Shown here: positions 1 through 13,400 of the stretch, piece after piece | Layout of the letters: the number at the start of each line of letters is the position of its first letter | How positions within the stretch are numbered: position 1 is the stretch's first letter | Assembly: GCF_900497805.2 (NCBI RefSeq) | Contig: NW_020954557.1 | Coordinates: 40,836,539 to 40,900,538, forward strand | Direction of reading: 5' to 3' | Length of the DNA stretch: 64,000 bases | Origin: Vombatus ursinus | Taxonomy: Eukaryota; Chordata; Mammalia; Diprotodontia; Vombatidae | The notes under the pieces: model-generated | The model's input: only the letters and a program-made list of their open reading frames with translations | What the model was told of the DNA's origin: nothing | Database searches by the model: none | Program-made: the position numbers and the translations under genes

Positions 1-349
1 CATCTCTCTGAAGATATCCTTTACCATTCTCACTAGACAACTGCCCACATGTGCCGCCATATCCCTGGTACAATTCCCCATTGGTAAGATGCATAACCTA
101 CTGGCACCCATAATGCACCTCTCCATTACCTTTTGGATGACCCACAACTTTAATCATTTGAAAAATACAATAACAAAATTACTCACAACTATACAGCATC
201 ATGAGGAAAATTGCAGTGTTTAAAAAATGGGCTTTTGTTTCAAGAAGAACCTGGGGATCATTAGAAGCTTTATGGAGTTTCCCAAAGGCAATCTAGCACT
301 CCTCTTTCTGCTCAATTCTGGGCCGAGCTCATTGTACGTTTGTCATGTC
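1..349. other. Unassigned sequence
   Basis: No recognised repeat, RNA gene or convincing coding frame. Moderately AT-rich DNA leading into the microsatellite block. Confidence 0.4.
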
Positions 350-915
350 TGTCCAAGATATGTGTACATATATACACAACATATATGCATATATATAACA
401 TGCATGTATATGTGTATATTTTGTGTTGTGTGTATATGCTTATACACAGTACACAGACTGGCCTTATGTGTGTATGTGTGTATATATGTATGTAAAATTG
501 CATTTTGTATGTGTATATATATATATTTGTGTGTGTGTGTGTGTGTATACACATGCATATAAAATATATGTGGATGTCGGTATACATATATTGTGTGTAT
601 GTGTGTATATACATATATATATATATATTTGTACACATATGCACAAAGAAAGGTAAAAGATAGTGTCTGCCCTTGAGAAGCTCATAATCTAGTGGGGGAG
701 ACATGTACATATGTATGTGTATATGTGTATATATGTATACATGCATAGGTGTGTATATACATATCTTGTATGTATATATTTGTGTATACACACAAAAAAA
801 AAGGCAAAAGACAGTCTCTGACCTTGAGAAGCTCATAATCTGCTGGGGGAGACAACGTATGTGTGTGTGTATGTGTGTGTGTGTGTGTGTGTGTGTACAT
901 ACATACATATACACA
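350..915. repeat. Compound TG/TA microsatellite containing two copies of an L2-like segment
   Basis: Alternating TG, TA and TATG tracts fill this block. Two similar segments of about 50 bp sit inside it, near 648-702 and 796-855. Both contain the antisense L2 3'-end phrase 'CTTGAGAAGCTCATAATCT'. The pair looks like a duplication of one unit (L2 piece plus microsatellite) of roughly 150 bp. Long reading frames on both strands here are only translations of dinucleotide repeats, rich in Tyr, Ile, Cys and His. Confidence 0.8.
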
Positions 916-1082
916 CTAACGGATTAATTCTATGAGTTGTATAAGGAGAAGCATTTAAATAAATGCGTAAATGTCTAAGTAGTATCCACAGGGCCAGCCT
1001 GTGAATGAGTAAATGAGTGAAGTGACCATGTATGCCACATCTGATTGACCTTATGAGGAAGAGACCACCTACGTGGTATTAT

Positions 1083-1285
1083 TTCAGTGGCATCAGGAAG
1101 ATCCATCATGCCCCCAACAGGGCCAGAGGACGTGGGTTCCAATCCCAAGTAACTCCTACTTTAACTGCCTTTGTGACCTCTGACAAGTCCCTTACTTTCT
1201 CTGGGCTTTAGTTTTCTCACCCATAAATTATACTTAAGCCAGAGGGACTTCGAGGTCCCTTCTAGTTCTAAATTCTGTGACTGTG
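1083..1285 (+). mobile_element. Old CORE-SINE (MIR/Mar-1 type) copy
   Basis: The 3' part shows the family pattern: 'GTGACCTCTGACAAGTC' (tRNA/CORE region), a TTTTCTCA stretch, and the tail 'GAGGTCCCTTCTAGTTCT' followed by ATTCTGTGA. The head is degraded. Sequence from 916 to 1082 before it, and 1286 to 1789 after it, is unassigned. Confidence 0.55.
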
Positions 1286-1789
1286 CCTCAAATCTCACTA
1301 TTGAGGATCCCATTCCCTCCCTGTGGTTTTAGCTGAACAGAGGATTTGTCCCCAGTTAAACAGCAAAATTCCCTGGGAGAGAGAACATTGAAATCTTCTC
1401 AGTTATTACATGTCAAATGAAAATTAGTTCCAGATTATTGCCTGAGAGCCGACTTTGATAGGGAGGACTATGGAAAGAACAGGAAGTCACTGGGTGGCTT
1501 GGGGAAGAAGGGGACATTGGTATCATCGAGGAAATAAAGAGTGCAGCGAGGGAGGATGGGATAGATAAGAACAAAATTCATTTATTTAATAGTTCTGCCT
1601 ACGTGGTTTGCTTTGAGGCCCTGTACTAAACTAAATCTTTGAACATCTGAAACAGTGCCTAAAATCCCACCATTCTGCCAAGATTAATTTTTTTCTGAGT
1701 CTTATGGGCTTTCTAGTCTCCAGGAGTCTTTATTAAAGGCAAATATCTCAGGAAGGTTGACTTCATAAGTTAGCTACCCCTCAGCCAAG
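1286..1789. other. Unassigned sequence
   Basis: No recognised repeat or coding signal. An AT-rich, apparently unique stretch. Confidence 0.35.
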
Positions 1790-2008
1790 AAGGAGCTCTT
1801 ACCTTGGGGTCCACAGACCCCCCAAGGGATCTACGAATAGATGTCAGAGGGTTTATGAACTTGGATGGGGAAAAAATTACATATTTATTTTCACTAATGT
1901 CTAACTGAAATTAACTATTTCCTTCAATTATGAATATAAGCAACAAAAAATATTCTGATAAGGCATTCATAAATTTCACTAGATTAAAAAAAAAACTAAG
2001 AGCCCCTG
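1790..2008. mobile_element. hAT-like non-autonomous DNA transposon (MITE)
   Basis: Ends read GGAGCTCTTACC on the left and the inverse, AAGAGCCCCTG, on the right, matching the TTCTTAACC-type ends of small hAT elements. The body ('GGGTCCACAGACCCC', then GAACTTGGATGGGGAAAAAATTACA) resembles an old mammalian MITE I know by sequence but cannot name with certainty. No clear 8-bp duplication remains, perhaps because a SINE inserted next to the right end. No transposase. Confidence 0.6.
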
Positions 2009-2016
2009 GCTTTTGC

Positions 2017-2264
2017 TGTTGTTGTTCAGCCATTCAGTCTAGTCTGACTTTTCATGACCCCGTGGACCACACTGTTCATGAGGTTTTCTTGGCAAAAATA
2101 CTGGAGTGGTTTTGCCACTTCCTTCTCCTGTGGATTAAGGCAAATGTAGGTGAAGTGACTTGCCAGGGTCATACAGCTGATAAGTGTCTGAGGCTGATTT
2201 GAACCCAGGTCTTCCTGATTCCAGACCCAACACTCTATCCACTATGCCATCTAGCTGCCCCTGG
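2017..2264 (-). mobile_element. tRNA-derived SINE with RTE/BovB-like 3' end
   Basis: On the minus strand the order is a tRNA-like head (GGGGCAGCTAGATGGC, box B near GGGTTCAAATCA), a CORE region, then a tail 'GGCAAAACCACTCCAGTAT' ... GTCATGAAAAGTCAGACTAG ... GAACAACAACA. The tail is homologous to the 3' end of RTE/BovB LINEs and ends in a trinucleotide array instead of poly-A. Essentially full length. Confidence 0.85.
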
Positions 2265-2714
2265 CCTAGATGTACTAAAAGTAACTCATCTTTCCTGGGA
2301 TTATAACTCATGTAGACACAGTAAAGGGAGGATGGGTATTGAACCTGTGGAAATCAGAGCATGCTAAAGATATATTTCCATGCTTTTCAGTCTTACTGGG
2401 GTCAATCCTGTTATTTCATAAAGTGTAATCCAACCCAATAAATATAAAATGCCCACTGTGTGCAATGCACAATGCCAGGCACAAAGTACCACAATGCATT
2501 AATACTTAGAGGGATCAGGTGATTTCATCAATGGGAAAATTCCCTCTGGTGGTACAGTTAGCAGCCCATCCATGCCTTTTCATCCCATGCCAGCCTTCCA
2601 TGCCTTCAGGTTAATCCTCCACAAGGGACCCAGCTTTAGAAAAGAAGCCAAAGAAAACTAAAGCTAAGTATGAGCTTATCTCCTAACAAGCAGGCCATAT
2701 ATGTACACAAATAT
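2265..2714. other. Mostly unassigned, with a small SINE fragment
   Basis: Positions about 2508-2590 resemble the antisense 3' part of the SINE seen at 62268-62480 ('GGTGATTTCATCAATGGG' then AATTCCCTCT). The remainder is not recognised. Confidence 0.35.
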
Positions 2715-3165
2715 CGGTCAGCAAACTATTATTAAGTGCCTACTGTGTACTGCTTAGCATAGACACTGTGCTAAGAGTTAGGGATATAAAGAAAGGCAAA
2801 AGACAGTCTGCCCTTGAGAAGCTCACGATCTAACCAGGAAGACAACGTTCAAACCAGATATGTATAGGCAAGCTATACACAGGACAGAAAGGAAATGAGC
2901 AACAAAGGCAAGGTGCTGAAATTAAGGGGGATTGGGAAAGGCTTCCTGTAGCAGGCAGAATTTTACCTGAGACTTGAAAAGTATGATAACAAATAGAATG
3001 AGAGAAGCATAAAGGGAAAGATCCAGATAAAATTCTTGGAAAATTTGAGGGAGGGAAAGATCAGTTTTAGACAGGAGCATCCAGGTAGGCTTCATAGAGA
3101 AGCTAGTACCTGAGCTGGGCCTTGGAGAAAGATTTCCACAGGTGTCAATATGGATGGAGTCCCTT
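2715..3165 (-). mobile_element. L2 LINE 3' fragment, antisense
   Basis: Reads as the complement of the L2 3' end: 'TGCCTACTGTGTACTG', 'GGCAAAAGACAGTCTGCC', GAGAAGCTCACGATCTAA, then 'GGGAAAGGCTTCCTGTAG' and 'GAGACTTGAAAAG'. These are the C-terminal end and 3' UTR of the L2 ORF2. 5'-truncated, heavily mutated, no open frame. Confidence 0.75.
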
Positions 3166-3185
3166 CTACACATGGGAAAATCAAC

Positions 3186-3355
3186 TTGATATAGTGGGAA
3201 GAGCTCCAGGCTTGGAATCGTAGGACCTGGGTTCTAGTCTTCATTTTTGTCCCTCACTAACTTACCTATGCTAACCTGGGAAGGTCACATCCCCTCTGGG
3301 CCCTAATTTCTTCATCTATAAAATGAGGAAATTGTCTCATATGACCTCTATGGTT
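3186..3355 (+). mobile_element. CORE-SINE copy
   Basis: Head ATAGTGGGAAGAGCTCCAGG, box-B-like 'GACCTGGGTTCTAGTCTT', CORE TTTCTTCATCTATAAAATGAGG and tail GACCTCTATG. Lies directly upstream of the SINE hit by the full-length L1. Confidence 0.65.
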
Positions 3356-3518
3356 GGTGGCAGTTAAGTGGCCTAGTAGATAGACTGCTGGGCTTGGTAT
3401 TGAGAAGACTTGAATTTGATTCTTACCTCAGACATTTATTTACTACCTATGTCACCTTGGACCAGTCACTTAACATCCATCACCCTCAGTTTCTTCATCT
3501 CTAAAATGAGAGGGTTGG
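3356..3518 (+). mobile_element. CORE-SINE, 5' part, split by the L1
   Basis: tRNA-like head (GGCAGTTAAGTGGCCTAGTAG), CORE region and 'CTCTAAAATGAGAGGGTTGG', where it stops abruptly at the L1 start. It resumes after the L1 at 10310 with the same 17 bases duplicated. Confidence 0.85.
3502..3518. repeat. L1 target-site duplication, left copy
   Basis: taaaatgagagggttgg here and taaaatgagatggttgg at 10310-10326 match at 16 of 17 bases. They flank the L1 precisely. The single SINE copy of this motif in the family consensus shows it is a duplication. Confidence 0.92.
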
Positions 3519-4484
3519 CTGGGAGCCAAGATGGCAGAGTAAAAAGGTAGTCGCTGTCACCCTCCCCTATCAACCTCTGAAAACTCAGAAAATATCACCC
3601 CAGAAAAAAACCTGGAACAGCTGAACCAGAAGAAAGACGGGGTCCAGCAGTGCAGTAGCCCAGGTAGCTAGAGAGATTAATGGGAAAGGCCCCTCTTACC
3701 CTGGGGGAAGGGGAGCAGTACGAAACAGGAGTTGCCCAGCCAGCTAATGGAAAGACCCACTTTAGCACACCAAGAGGAGATTCTGGTGCCTCAGCATTCT
3801 ACAGCAAACAGGTCTCCCAGTGGTGCCTCAGCAAAAATAAGGGAAACAACACTACAAAGGGCCCCAGGCAGATAAGCACCCGGCAGCATTCGTCTGAAAG
3901 GAGCTGAAGAAAGCAAGCTAGAGATGCCAAAAAGTTCCAGCCTTGTTGATTCCAACCCAACACTAGGTAAGCTGTCAGAACCCTACAGCCTCCAACTGCC
4001 AACCAGGAGGAGATTCCGAAGCCCAGGTGGTCAAGCAGGCAAACGCCAACAGCTGTACCTCCGAATACCTCAGTGAGCGTGGGGTAACCGGTGGAAACCA
4101 GCTCAGAAAACCACCAGGTGCCTCGGCATTCTACAACAAAGAAGTTTCCCAGTACCTCAACAGAAATAAGGGAGGCAGCACTGCAAGGGGCCCCCCGGCA
4201 GATAAACACCTGGCAGCACTTATCTAAAAGGAGCTAAACAAAGCTAAAGGAAAGGAAAAGCAGGCAACCTAGATTTATCTGAAAGTCCCAGCCTTGCTGA
4301 TTCCAGCCCAACACCAGATAAGCTGCCGGAACCCTACACTCTCCAATTGCCAACATAAGAGGTCCCAGCTCCCAAAGCCAGTGACCAAGACCTAGGCTCC
4401 CAACACAAGAAGCTTGGGTCAGTGCCCTCTGCCCCCCAGCAGGAGAGCTTAATCTCTGTAAAGGCCATGGAATAAAGAAACACC
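3519..4484 (+). promoter_or_regulatory. L1 5' UTR with two tandem monomer-like units
   Basis: The 966-bp 5' UTR should hold the internal promoter of L1 (known for the family). Two related units of about 330-350 bp lie in tandem. Unit 1 includes 3785-4015 and unit 2 4115-4370. Each has 'GGTGCCTCAGCATTCTAC' or its variant, an AAATAAGGGA segment, a GGGCCCC..GGCAGATAA segment and CCAGCCTTG(T/C)TGATTCCA. Frames through both units encode the same short phrase GASAFY(S/N)K, but I regard this as a shadow of the repetition, not a protein. Confidence 0.7.
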
Positions 4485-5522
4485 ATGAGTAAAAAGAAAC
4501 TTATGATAGATTCTTATTATGAGAAGAGTGAAGATCAAGACAGAAATTCTGAAGAGGACAACACTGTCATCAAACCCACATCTGCAACATCAAAAGGGAA
4601 TATGAACTGGTCTGAAGCCCAAAAAGCCTTCTTAGAAGAACTCAAGAAGGATTTTAAAAGTCAAATGAGAGAGGTAGAGGAGTCCTTTAAAAGTACAATT
4701 GGCCAATTGGAAAAAAAGTACACTGAAGAAAACAAGTCCCTAAAACACACAACTGGCCAATTGGAAAAAAAAAAGTACAATGAAGAAAATAAATCCCTTA
4801 AAAATACAATTGACCAATTGGAGAAGAAAGTACAAAATCTAACAGAAAAAAACAGTATGTTAAAAATTAGAATTGAACAAATGGAAACTAATGACTCTAT
4901 GAGAGAGCAAGAATCAGTCAAACAGAAACAAAAAAATGAAAAAATAGATGAAAATGTAAAATACCTCATGGGTAAAACAGCTGACCTGGAAAATCAATCC
5001 AGGAGAGACAATTTAAAAATTATAGGCCTACCTGAAAGTCATGATGAAAAAAAGAGTCTGGACAATATCCTTCATGAAATCATAAAGGAAAACTGCCCTG
5101 AAGTCCTAGAACCTGAAGGTAAAATAACTCTAGAAAGAATCCATCACTGCCCACCTGAAAGAGATCCCAAATTGAAAACGCCAAGGAATATAATAGCTAA
5201 ATTCCAAAATTACCAGACTAAAGAGAAATTACTACAAGCAGCCAGAAAGAAACAATTTAAATATCATGGAACCACAGTCAGGATTACACAGGACCTTGCA
5301 GCCTCTACATTAAAAGACCGTAGGGCATGGAACATGATATTCTGTAAGGCAAAGGAGCTTGGAATGCAGCCACGGATTAACTACCCAGCGAAAATGAGCA
5401 TGATTTTTCAGGGAAAGAGATGGATATTCAATGAAATAGGGGACTTCCAAACCTTCTTGATAAAAAGACCAGAGCTCGACAAAAAATTTGATCTTCAAGT
5501 ACAAGATTCAAGAGAGACATAA
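4485..5522 (+). CDS. L1 ORF1 protein (RNA-binding chaperone, ORF1p)
   Basis: A 345-residue open frame from ATG to TAA, close to the 338 residues of human ORF1p. ORF1p coats L1 RNA as a coiled-coil trimer in cytoplasmic RNPs (known for the family). Visible parts: a charged N-terminus (1-45); a long coiled coil (about 46-160) with tandem repeats of 'GQLEKKYTEENKSLK' type at about 73-115; an RRM-like domain opening with LENQSRRDNLKIIGLPE (168-184); and a C-terminal domain around 280-335 (RINYPAKMSM, FQTFLIKRPEL). No stop or frameshift. The ATG is the first in frame after the 5' UTR and the length agrees. Antisense frames over it are shadows. Confidence 0.93.
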   Translation: MSKKKLMIDSYYEKSEDQDRNSEEDNTVIKPTSATSKGNMNWSEAQKAFLEELKKDFKSQMREVEESFKSTIGQLEKKYTEENKSLKHTTGQLEKKKYNEENKSLKNTIDQLEKKVQNLTEKNSMLKIRIEQMETNDSMREQESVKQKQKNEKIDENVKYLMGKTADLENQSRRDNLKIIGLPESHDEKKSLDNILHEIIKENCPEVLEPEGKITLERIHHCPPERDPKLKTPRNIIAKFQNYQTKEKLLQAARKKQFKYHGTTVRITQDLAASTLKDRRAWNMIFCKAKELGMQPRINYPAKMSMIFQGKRWIFNEIGDFQTFLIKRPELDKKFDLQVQDSRET

Positions 5523-6121
5523 AAAGGTAAATGGAACAGAAAGATACAATATGTTGTTAATAAGGGCAAAGTGTTTACATCCCTACAAGGGAAGATGACA
5601 CTTGCAACTCTTGAGAACTGTGTTGTTATTATACCATGTTAAAGGAGTATACATAAAGGAGGTGGATATAAGTTGACTTTGATGTAATGATAAAAAAAAT
5701 CTAATCAAGTGGGTTAAATGGATCCAAGTAAGTGGATTAGTCTGAGCTAAGAAAATATACTGAGAAGGAAGAGGCAGACATGGGTAAATTACATTACAGG
5801 AAAAGACACGAAAACCTATTAGAGCAGAGGTAAAGAAGGGAGGGGGATGAGCATTGTTTGAACCTTACTCTCATCAGATTTGGCTCAAGAAAGGAATAAC
5901 ATAATCAGGTATAAAAATCTAACTTGCACTTTAGGAAGTAGGAGGCAAAAGGGGAAAGAAAAGGGAGGGGGGGATATAAGCAATAAGGGTAAAGGGGAAG
6001 AAAAGGGAAAGGGATAATAGAAGGGAGGTGGGACCCAAGGAGGCACTGGTCAAAAACAAAACACTAGTGAGGGGGGAAAGGAGAAAGGAGAAAGAAAAGC
6101 ATAAACAGGGGGTAAAAAAGG
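5523..6121 (+). other. L1 inter-ORF spacer, unusually long and purine-rich
   Basis: About 600 bp separate the ORF1 stop from the first ORF2 codons, whereas the human and mouse L1 spacers are only tens of bases. The second half is rich in GGGAAAGG-type purine tracts (5940-6120). ORF2 homology begins at MEKKTQIVIITVNVNG, which aligns with the very start of known ORF2 proteins, so the spacer is not lost coding sequence. Confidence 0.7.
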
Positions 6122-9946
<3,825 letters not shown>

Positions 9947-10309
9947 TATTGATAAGCTTAACCCTTCCTGGCAATACAAGGATCTAAGGCATCTCCAGAG
10001 GCCTTGTGATGGAAAATGCTATCCACACCCAAAGAAAGAACTATGGGAGCTGAATTGTTATTTTTTTTCTCTTCTGTTGAGTTTTGTTCCCTCTTTCTGA
10101 TGGTTCCTCCTATTGATTTTAATTTCTACTTACAACATCCCTAATGTGAAAATATGTTTAATATAAATGTAAATGTATAACCTATATCAGATTGTGCACC
10201 ATCTTGGGGAGGGTGGTGGGGAAGAAGGGGGAGAAAAATTTTAAACTCAAAAGCATATGAAAGTGATTATTGATAAATCAAAAAAATTAATAAAAAAATT
10301 TAAAAAAAA
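9947..10309 (+). other. L1 3' UTR and A-rich tail
   Basis: Begins after the ORF2 stop. Contains 'GTGAAAATATGTTTAATA', 'CCTATATCAGATTGTGCAC', a G-rich patch GGGGAGGGTGGTGGGG, and the end AAAAATTTAAAAAAAA. The same 3' end recurs in opposite context at 22864-23091. Confidence 0.88.
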
Positions 10310-10400
10310 TAAAATGAGATGGTTGGACTCAATTGCCTCTAAGTTCCCTCCAAGCTCTAAATCTGTGATTCTATGATTCCCTTCTCACTCTGAATCTCTG
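10310..10400 (+). mobile_element. CORE-SINE, 3' part after the L1
   Basis: Starts with the right copy of the 17-bp duplication and continues with the ordinary CORE-SINE tail (ACTCAATTGCCTCTAAG, TTCCCTCCAAGCTCTAAATC, GATTCTATGATTCC). It completes the copy begun at 3356. Confidence 0.85.
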
Positions 10401-11005
10401 ATCTTATGATCCTATGAATGGTGGCATCATTGTATTGAGAAAGAAGGAGATTAAGGAACAGTGAGCAATCGAGGTGGGATAAGCAATAAAGTGTGTCAAG
10501 TGGAACTCAGTAGATAAGGCTGGCAAAGCCAAATCTTAGGGCATTTAATGGAGAGTTGGGTCAAGGAGAAGTCATGAGGGCTAGGGACAACTACCATTCT
10601 GCCATTTTCATTTCTTGCTTGTTGCTTCGTCCCGTTGATGGTCATATACAATCTCTGCTTTTTCAACTATAACAGACAAATGATATTTGCTTCACCGAAG
10701 TGTAGGCTTTTTCCTTTATAGAACATATTCACCAATTTTGTTTGTCTGGGTGAGGAAGGATGTCCTGAACAAAGTGTAATGGAAGAGAAGGTCCTTTTAG
10801 AAAGATGGGAAGATTTTCCAGATACTCCTGCTTATGGCTGGTGTGAATCTCTCCAGAGACCACCAGATAAGGTGCACAGTGATTCAAAAGAGACTGTCCC
10901 AGTAATGCACACAGAGGAAACCAAGGCATAAAAATACATATTTTCAAGGTTATGATGTGCAGCTGGGTGGGCAATCCAAGAGCTTGACCCAATAGTTCAA
11001 TTAAT
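10401..11005. other. Unassigned sequence
   Basis: No recognised repeat over most of the stretch. The last part may be an unrecognisable upstream section of the L3 copy that starts near 11006. Confidence 0.35.
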
Positions 11006-11117
11006 GGTGCAATGTCAGCTTTGAAGAAGATCTCTAGTGGAGTATCCCATGGTTCTGTGCTTGTCTTGTATTAACATATTTTCCAAGGACCTGCATAAAA
11101 GCAAAAGTGGTATGGTT

Positions 11118-11478
11118 TTTCTTTATTTCTTACTCCACACTCCTGCACCCACATCCCAGAAACCTCTTCATCTTGAAAGGTTTCTTCAGTCCTGGAATTC
11201 ATATTTCAGAAATACACTTCAGCCCTGTAGCTCCTCCCTTTAACTAGATGACTCCCCCAAGAATCTTCATTTAAGGACGGAGCCCAGGCCAACTATCTCT
11301 TCATTTCTATATTTCTTCATACCCTGCCCTTTTTGGCTTCCTTTTATATATTATCTCCCCCCATTAGAATATAAGTTCCTTGAGGACGGGGACTGTCATT
11401 CTATTTGCTCCTATTTGCATTCCAAATACTTAGAACAGTGACTGGCACGTTGGAAGTGCTTAATGTTTGTTGACTAAC
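11118..11478 (+). mobile_element. L2 LINE 3' end inserted in the L3 copy
   Basis: Ends with the L2 signature: 'CCCATTAGAATATAAG', TTCCTTGAGGACGGGGACTG, TACTTAGAACAGTGACTGGC, TTAATGTTTGTTGACT. L3 sequence matches on both sides, so this is an insertion. Confidence 0.75.
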
Positions 11479-11624
11479 TTAGCAGTTAGCTTGACAAATT
11501 TGCAGAAGACACAAAAGTAGGAGGGCCAGCTGAACAGAGTCAGGTCCAAAAAGATCTCTGTGAGCTAGAATGTTAAGTTGGATACAATAAGATGAAATAT
11601 AATAAGAATGAGGGCATAGTCTTA

Positions 11625-11880
11625 GTTGTTGTTTATGTTTTTTTAAGTTGTATCTGACACTTTGTGACCCCATATGGGGTTTTCTTGGCAAAGGAACTGG
11701 AGTAGTTTGCCATTCCCTTTTTCAGCTTATTTTACAAGTGAGGAAACTGAGACAAGTGAGGTTAAGTGACTTATACAGAGTCACACAGCCAATAAGTATC
11801 TGAGGCTGGATTTGAACTCATGAGGAAGAGACTTCTTGACTCTAGGCCCAGCACTCTATCCACTGTGCCACCTAGCTTCT
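11625..11880 (-). mobile_element. tRNA-derived SINE with RTE-like tail, inserted in L3
   Basis: Minus-strand head (GAAGCTAGGTGGCACAGTGG), CORE and RTE-like tail. tagtctt is present at 11617-11623 and again at 11881-11887. The L3 family sequence has it once, so this is a target duplication of at least 7 bp. Confidence 0.85.
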
Positions 11881-12664
11881 TAGTCTTGCACTCAAAAAAA
11901 AAATCAATTTCACAAGTATAAGATAGGGGAGGTATGCCTAGAGAATAGCTCATCTAAAAAAGGTTTGGGGAGGAAGGAGTTGGAGGACTTCAAACTCAAT
12001 ATGAGTCAATTATGTGACTTGACAGCCAAAAAACCCTAATGTAATATTAGGATGCATTAACAGAGGCATAGTGCCCAAGCCTGGGGTGGGGATGGAAGGA
12101 AGGGAGTAGTGATGGTGGTGATAATTCCACTGTACTCCGCCTTGCTCAGGTCACATCTGGAGTACCCTTTCGAGTTCTGAGGGCCAGGTTAGAAAGATTA
12201 TTGATGAGCTAGAGAGCATCCAGAGAAAGGCAACCAGGATGATAAAAGGCCTCAAATCCATACCATATGATGATTAGTTGAAGAAACTAGAAAAGTTTGA
12301 CACAGACAAAAAACAATATGTGGGGACATTGTATGTGTCTTCGCCTATTTGAAAGGCTGTCTCATTAGGGATCAGACTAGTTCTGCTTAGCACCAAAAGA
12401 AACTAGGGGATAGTGGGTAGAAGACACAAAGAGGCACATTTTGATTTAATGAATGGAGAACTTTGCTAATTATCATAGTTATGAAAAAATAGAACAGGCC
12501 GTCTAGGAAAGGAGTGGTAGTACCCTTCCCCAGAGGGCCGCAAGCCAAGGTCACATGACCACTTGGGGATTTTGCAGAAGGGACTTTTATTCAGGCATTG
12601 ATAAGTCTAAATGGCCTCTGAGATTCGTTCTAGCTCTTAGATTCTGTGATTCATTTATCCAGGT

Positions 12665-13400
12665 GCACAATACATTCTGTATCACTCAATTAAATCAACA
12701 TTATGTGAACAACTATATTATGTTAGGCACAAAAGATGGCAAGATGAAATAGGATAAAGACCCTGCCCTCAATGGGTTCATGGTCTAAAAAAAGGAACAT
12801 GTCATAATAAATTGGAGAATGTGGCACAGTGGATAGAGTGCTGGGCCTGGAGTCAAATCTGGCCTGAAACATTTACTAGCTGTGTGACCCTGGACAAGGC
12901 ATTTAACCTCCATTTGCCTCAGTTTCCTCATCTGTAAAATGAGCTGGAGAAAGAAATGGCAAACCACTCCAGTATCTTTGCCAAGAAAACCTCAAATGAG
13001 GTCACAGAGAGTTGGACACGACCAAAACAACTCAACAACAATAATATTCATGACTCTAAGAAAGGCATTTTTGGGGAAAATCAAAGAAGTTCAAAGCAAA
13101 AAAGGGACGTATTTCTGCATGGAGTGATGAGGGAGTCCTTCCCCTCCAGGAGTTTATAATCTAGTTGAGAAGACAAGCTACGGACATGGTAATTAAATAA
13201 CAATGCACGACAATACTTTGTCAATGATTGGAATGCCTGATCCAAGCACATGCTTTGTGAATTCAGAGAAGGACAAAATCTGTGTCAGCTGGAGAGAATA
13301 TAGTAGAAGCTGGGCCTTGAAGTTGACCTTGAAGCATGGAAAGAATTCAGATGAATGCAGTGGAAAGGAGAGGGGGCACAAAGCCCAGAAAAAGAAAGGA
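12665..13400 (-). mobile_element. L2-like LINE 3' region, antisense, split by a SINE
   Basis: 'CTGCCCTCAATGGGTTCATG' before the SINE, then 'GGAGTTTATAATCTAG' and GCTGGGCCTTGAAGTTGACC after it. Both follow the antisense L2 pattern. Strongly diverged, so limits are approximate. Confidence 0.5.
12812..13047 (+). mobile_element. tRNA-derived SINE with RTE-like tail
   Basis: Head GTGGCACAGTGGATAGAG, CORE with 'CCTCATCTGTAAAATGAGC', tail GGCAAACCACTCCAGTATC, GTTGGACACGACC and CAACTCAACAACAATAA. Little diverged from relatives in this window. Confidence 0.85.

Larger units (their letters stand above)
11006..12660 (+). mobile_element. L3/CR1-type LINE, interrupted
   Basis: Decayed CR1-clade reverse transcriptase C-terminal half. 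11020-11117 matches ISSGVPQGSVLGPVLFN-type sequence. 11485-11620 matches the DDTKLGG block. 11881-12650 covers the SEKDLGVLVD, KKANAI, RPHLEYC and RATRM(V/I)KGL blocks and the family 3' end with ATTCTGTGATTC. An L2 tail (11118-11478) and a SINE (11625-11880) have landed in it. Many breaks; no open frame. Confidence 0.8.

Noticed and set aside
312-914. 200-codon and other frames rich in Tyr, Ile, His, Thr
   Set aside because: Translations of TG/TA microsatellite; no codon bias or domain.
4661-4969. 102-codon antisense frame over L1 ORF1
   Set aside because: Shadow of the Lys/Glu-rich coiled coil on the opposite strand.
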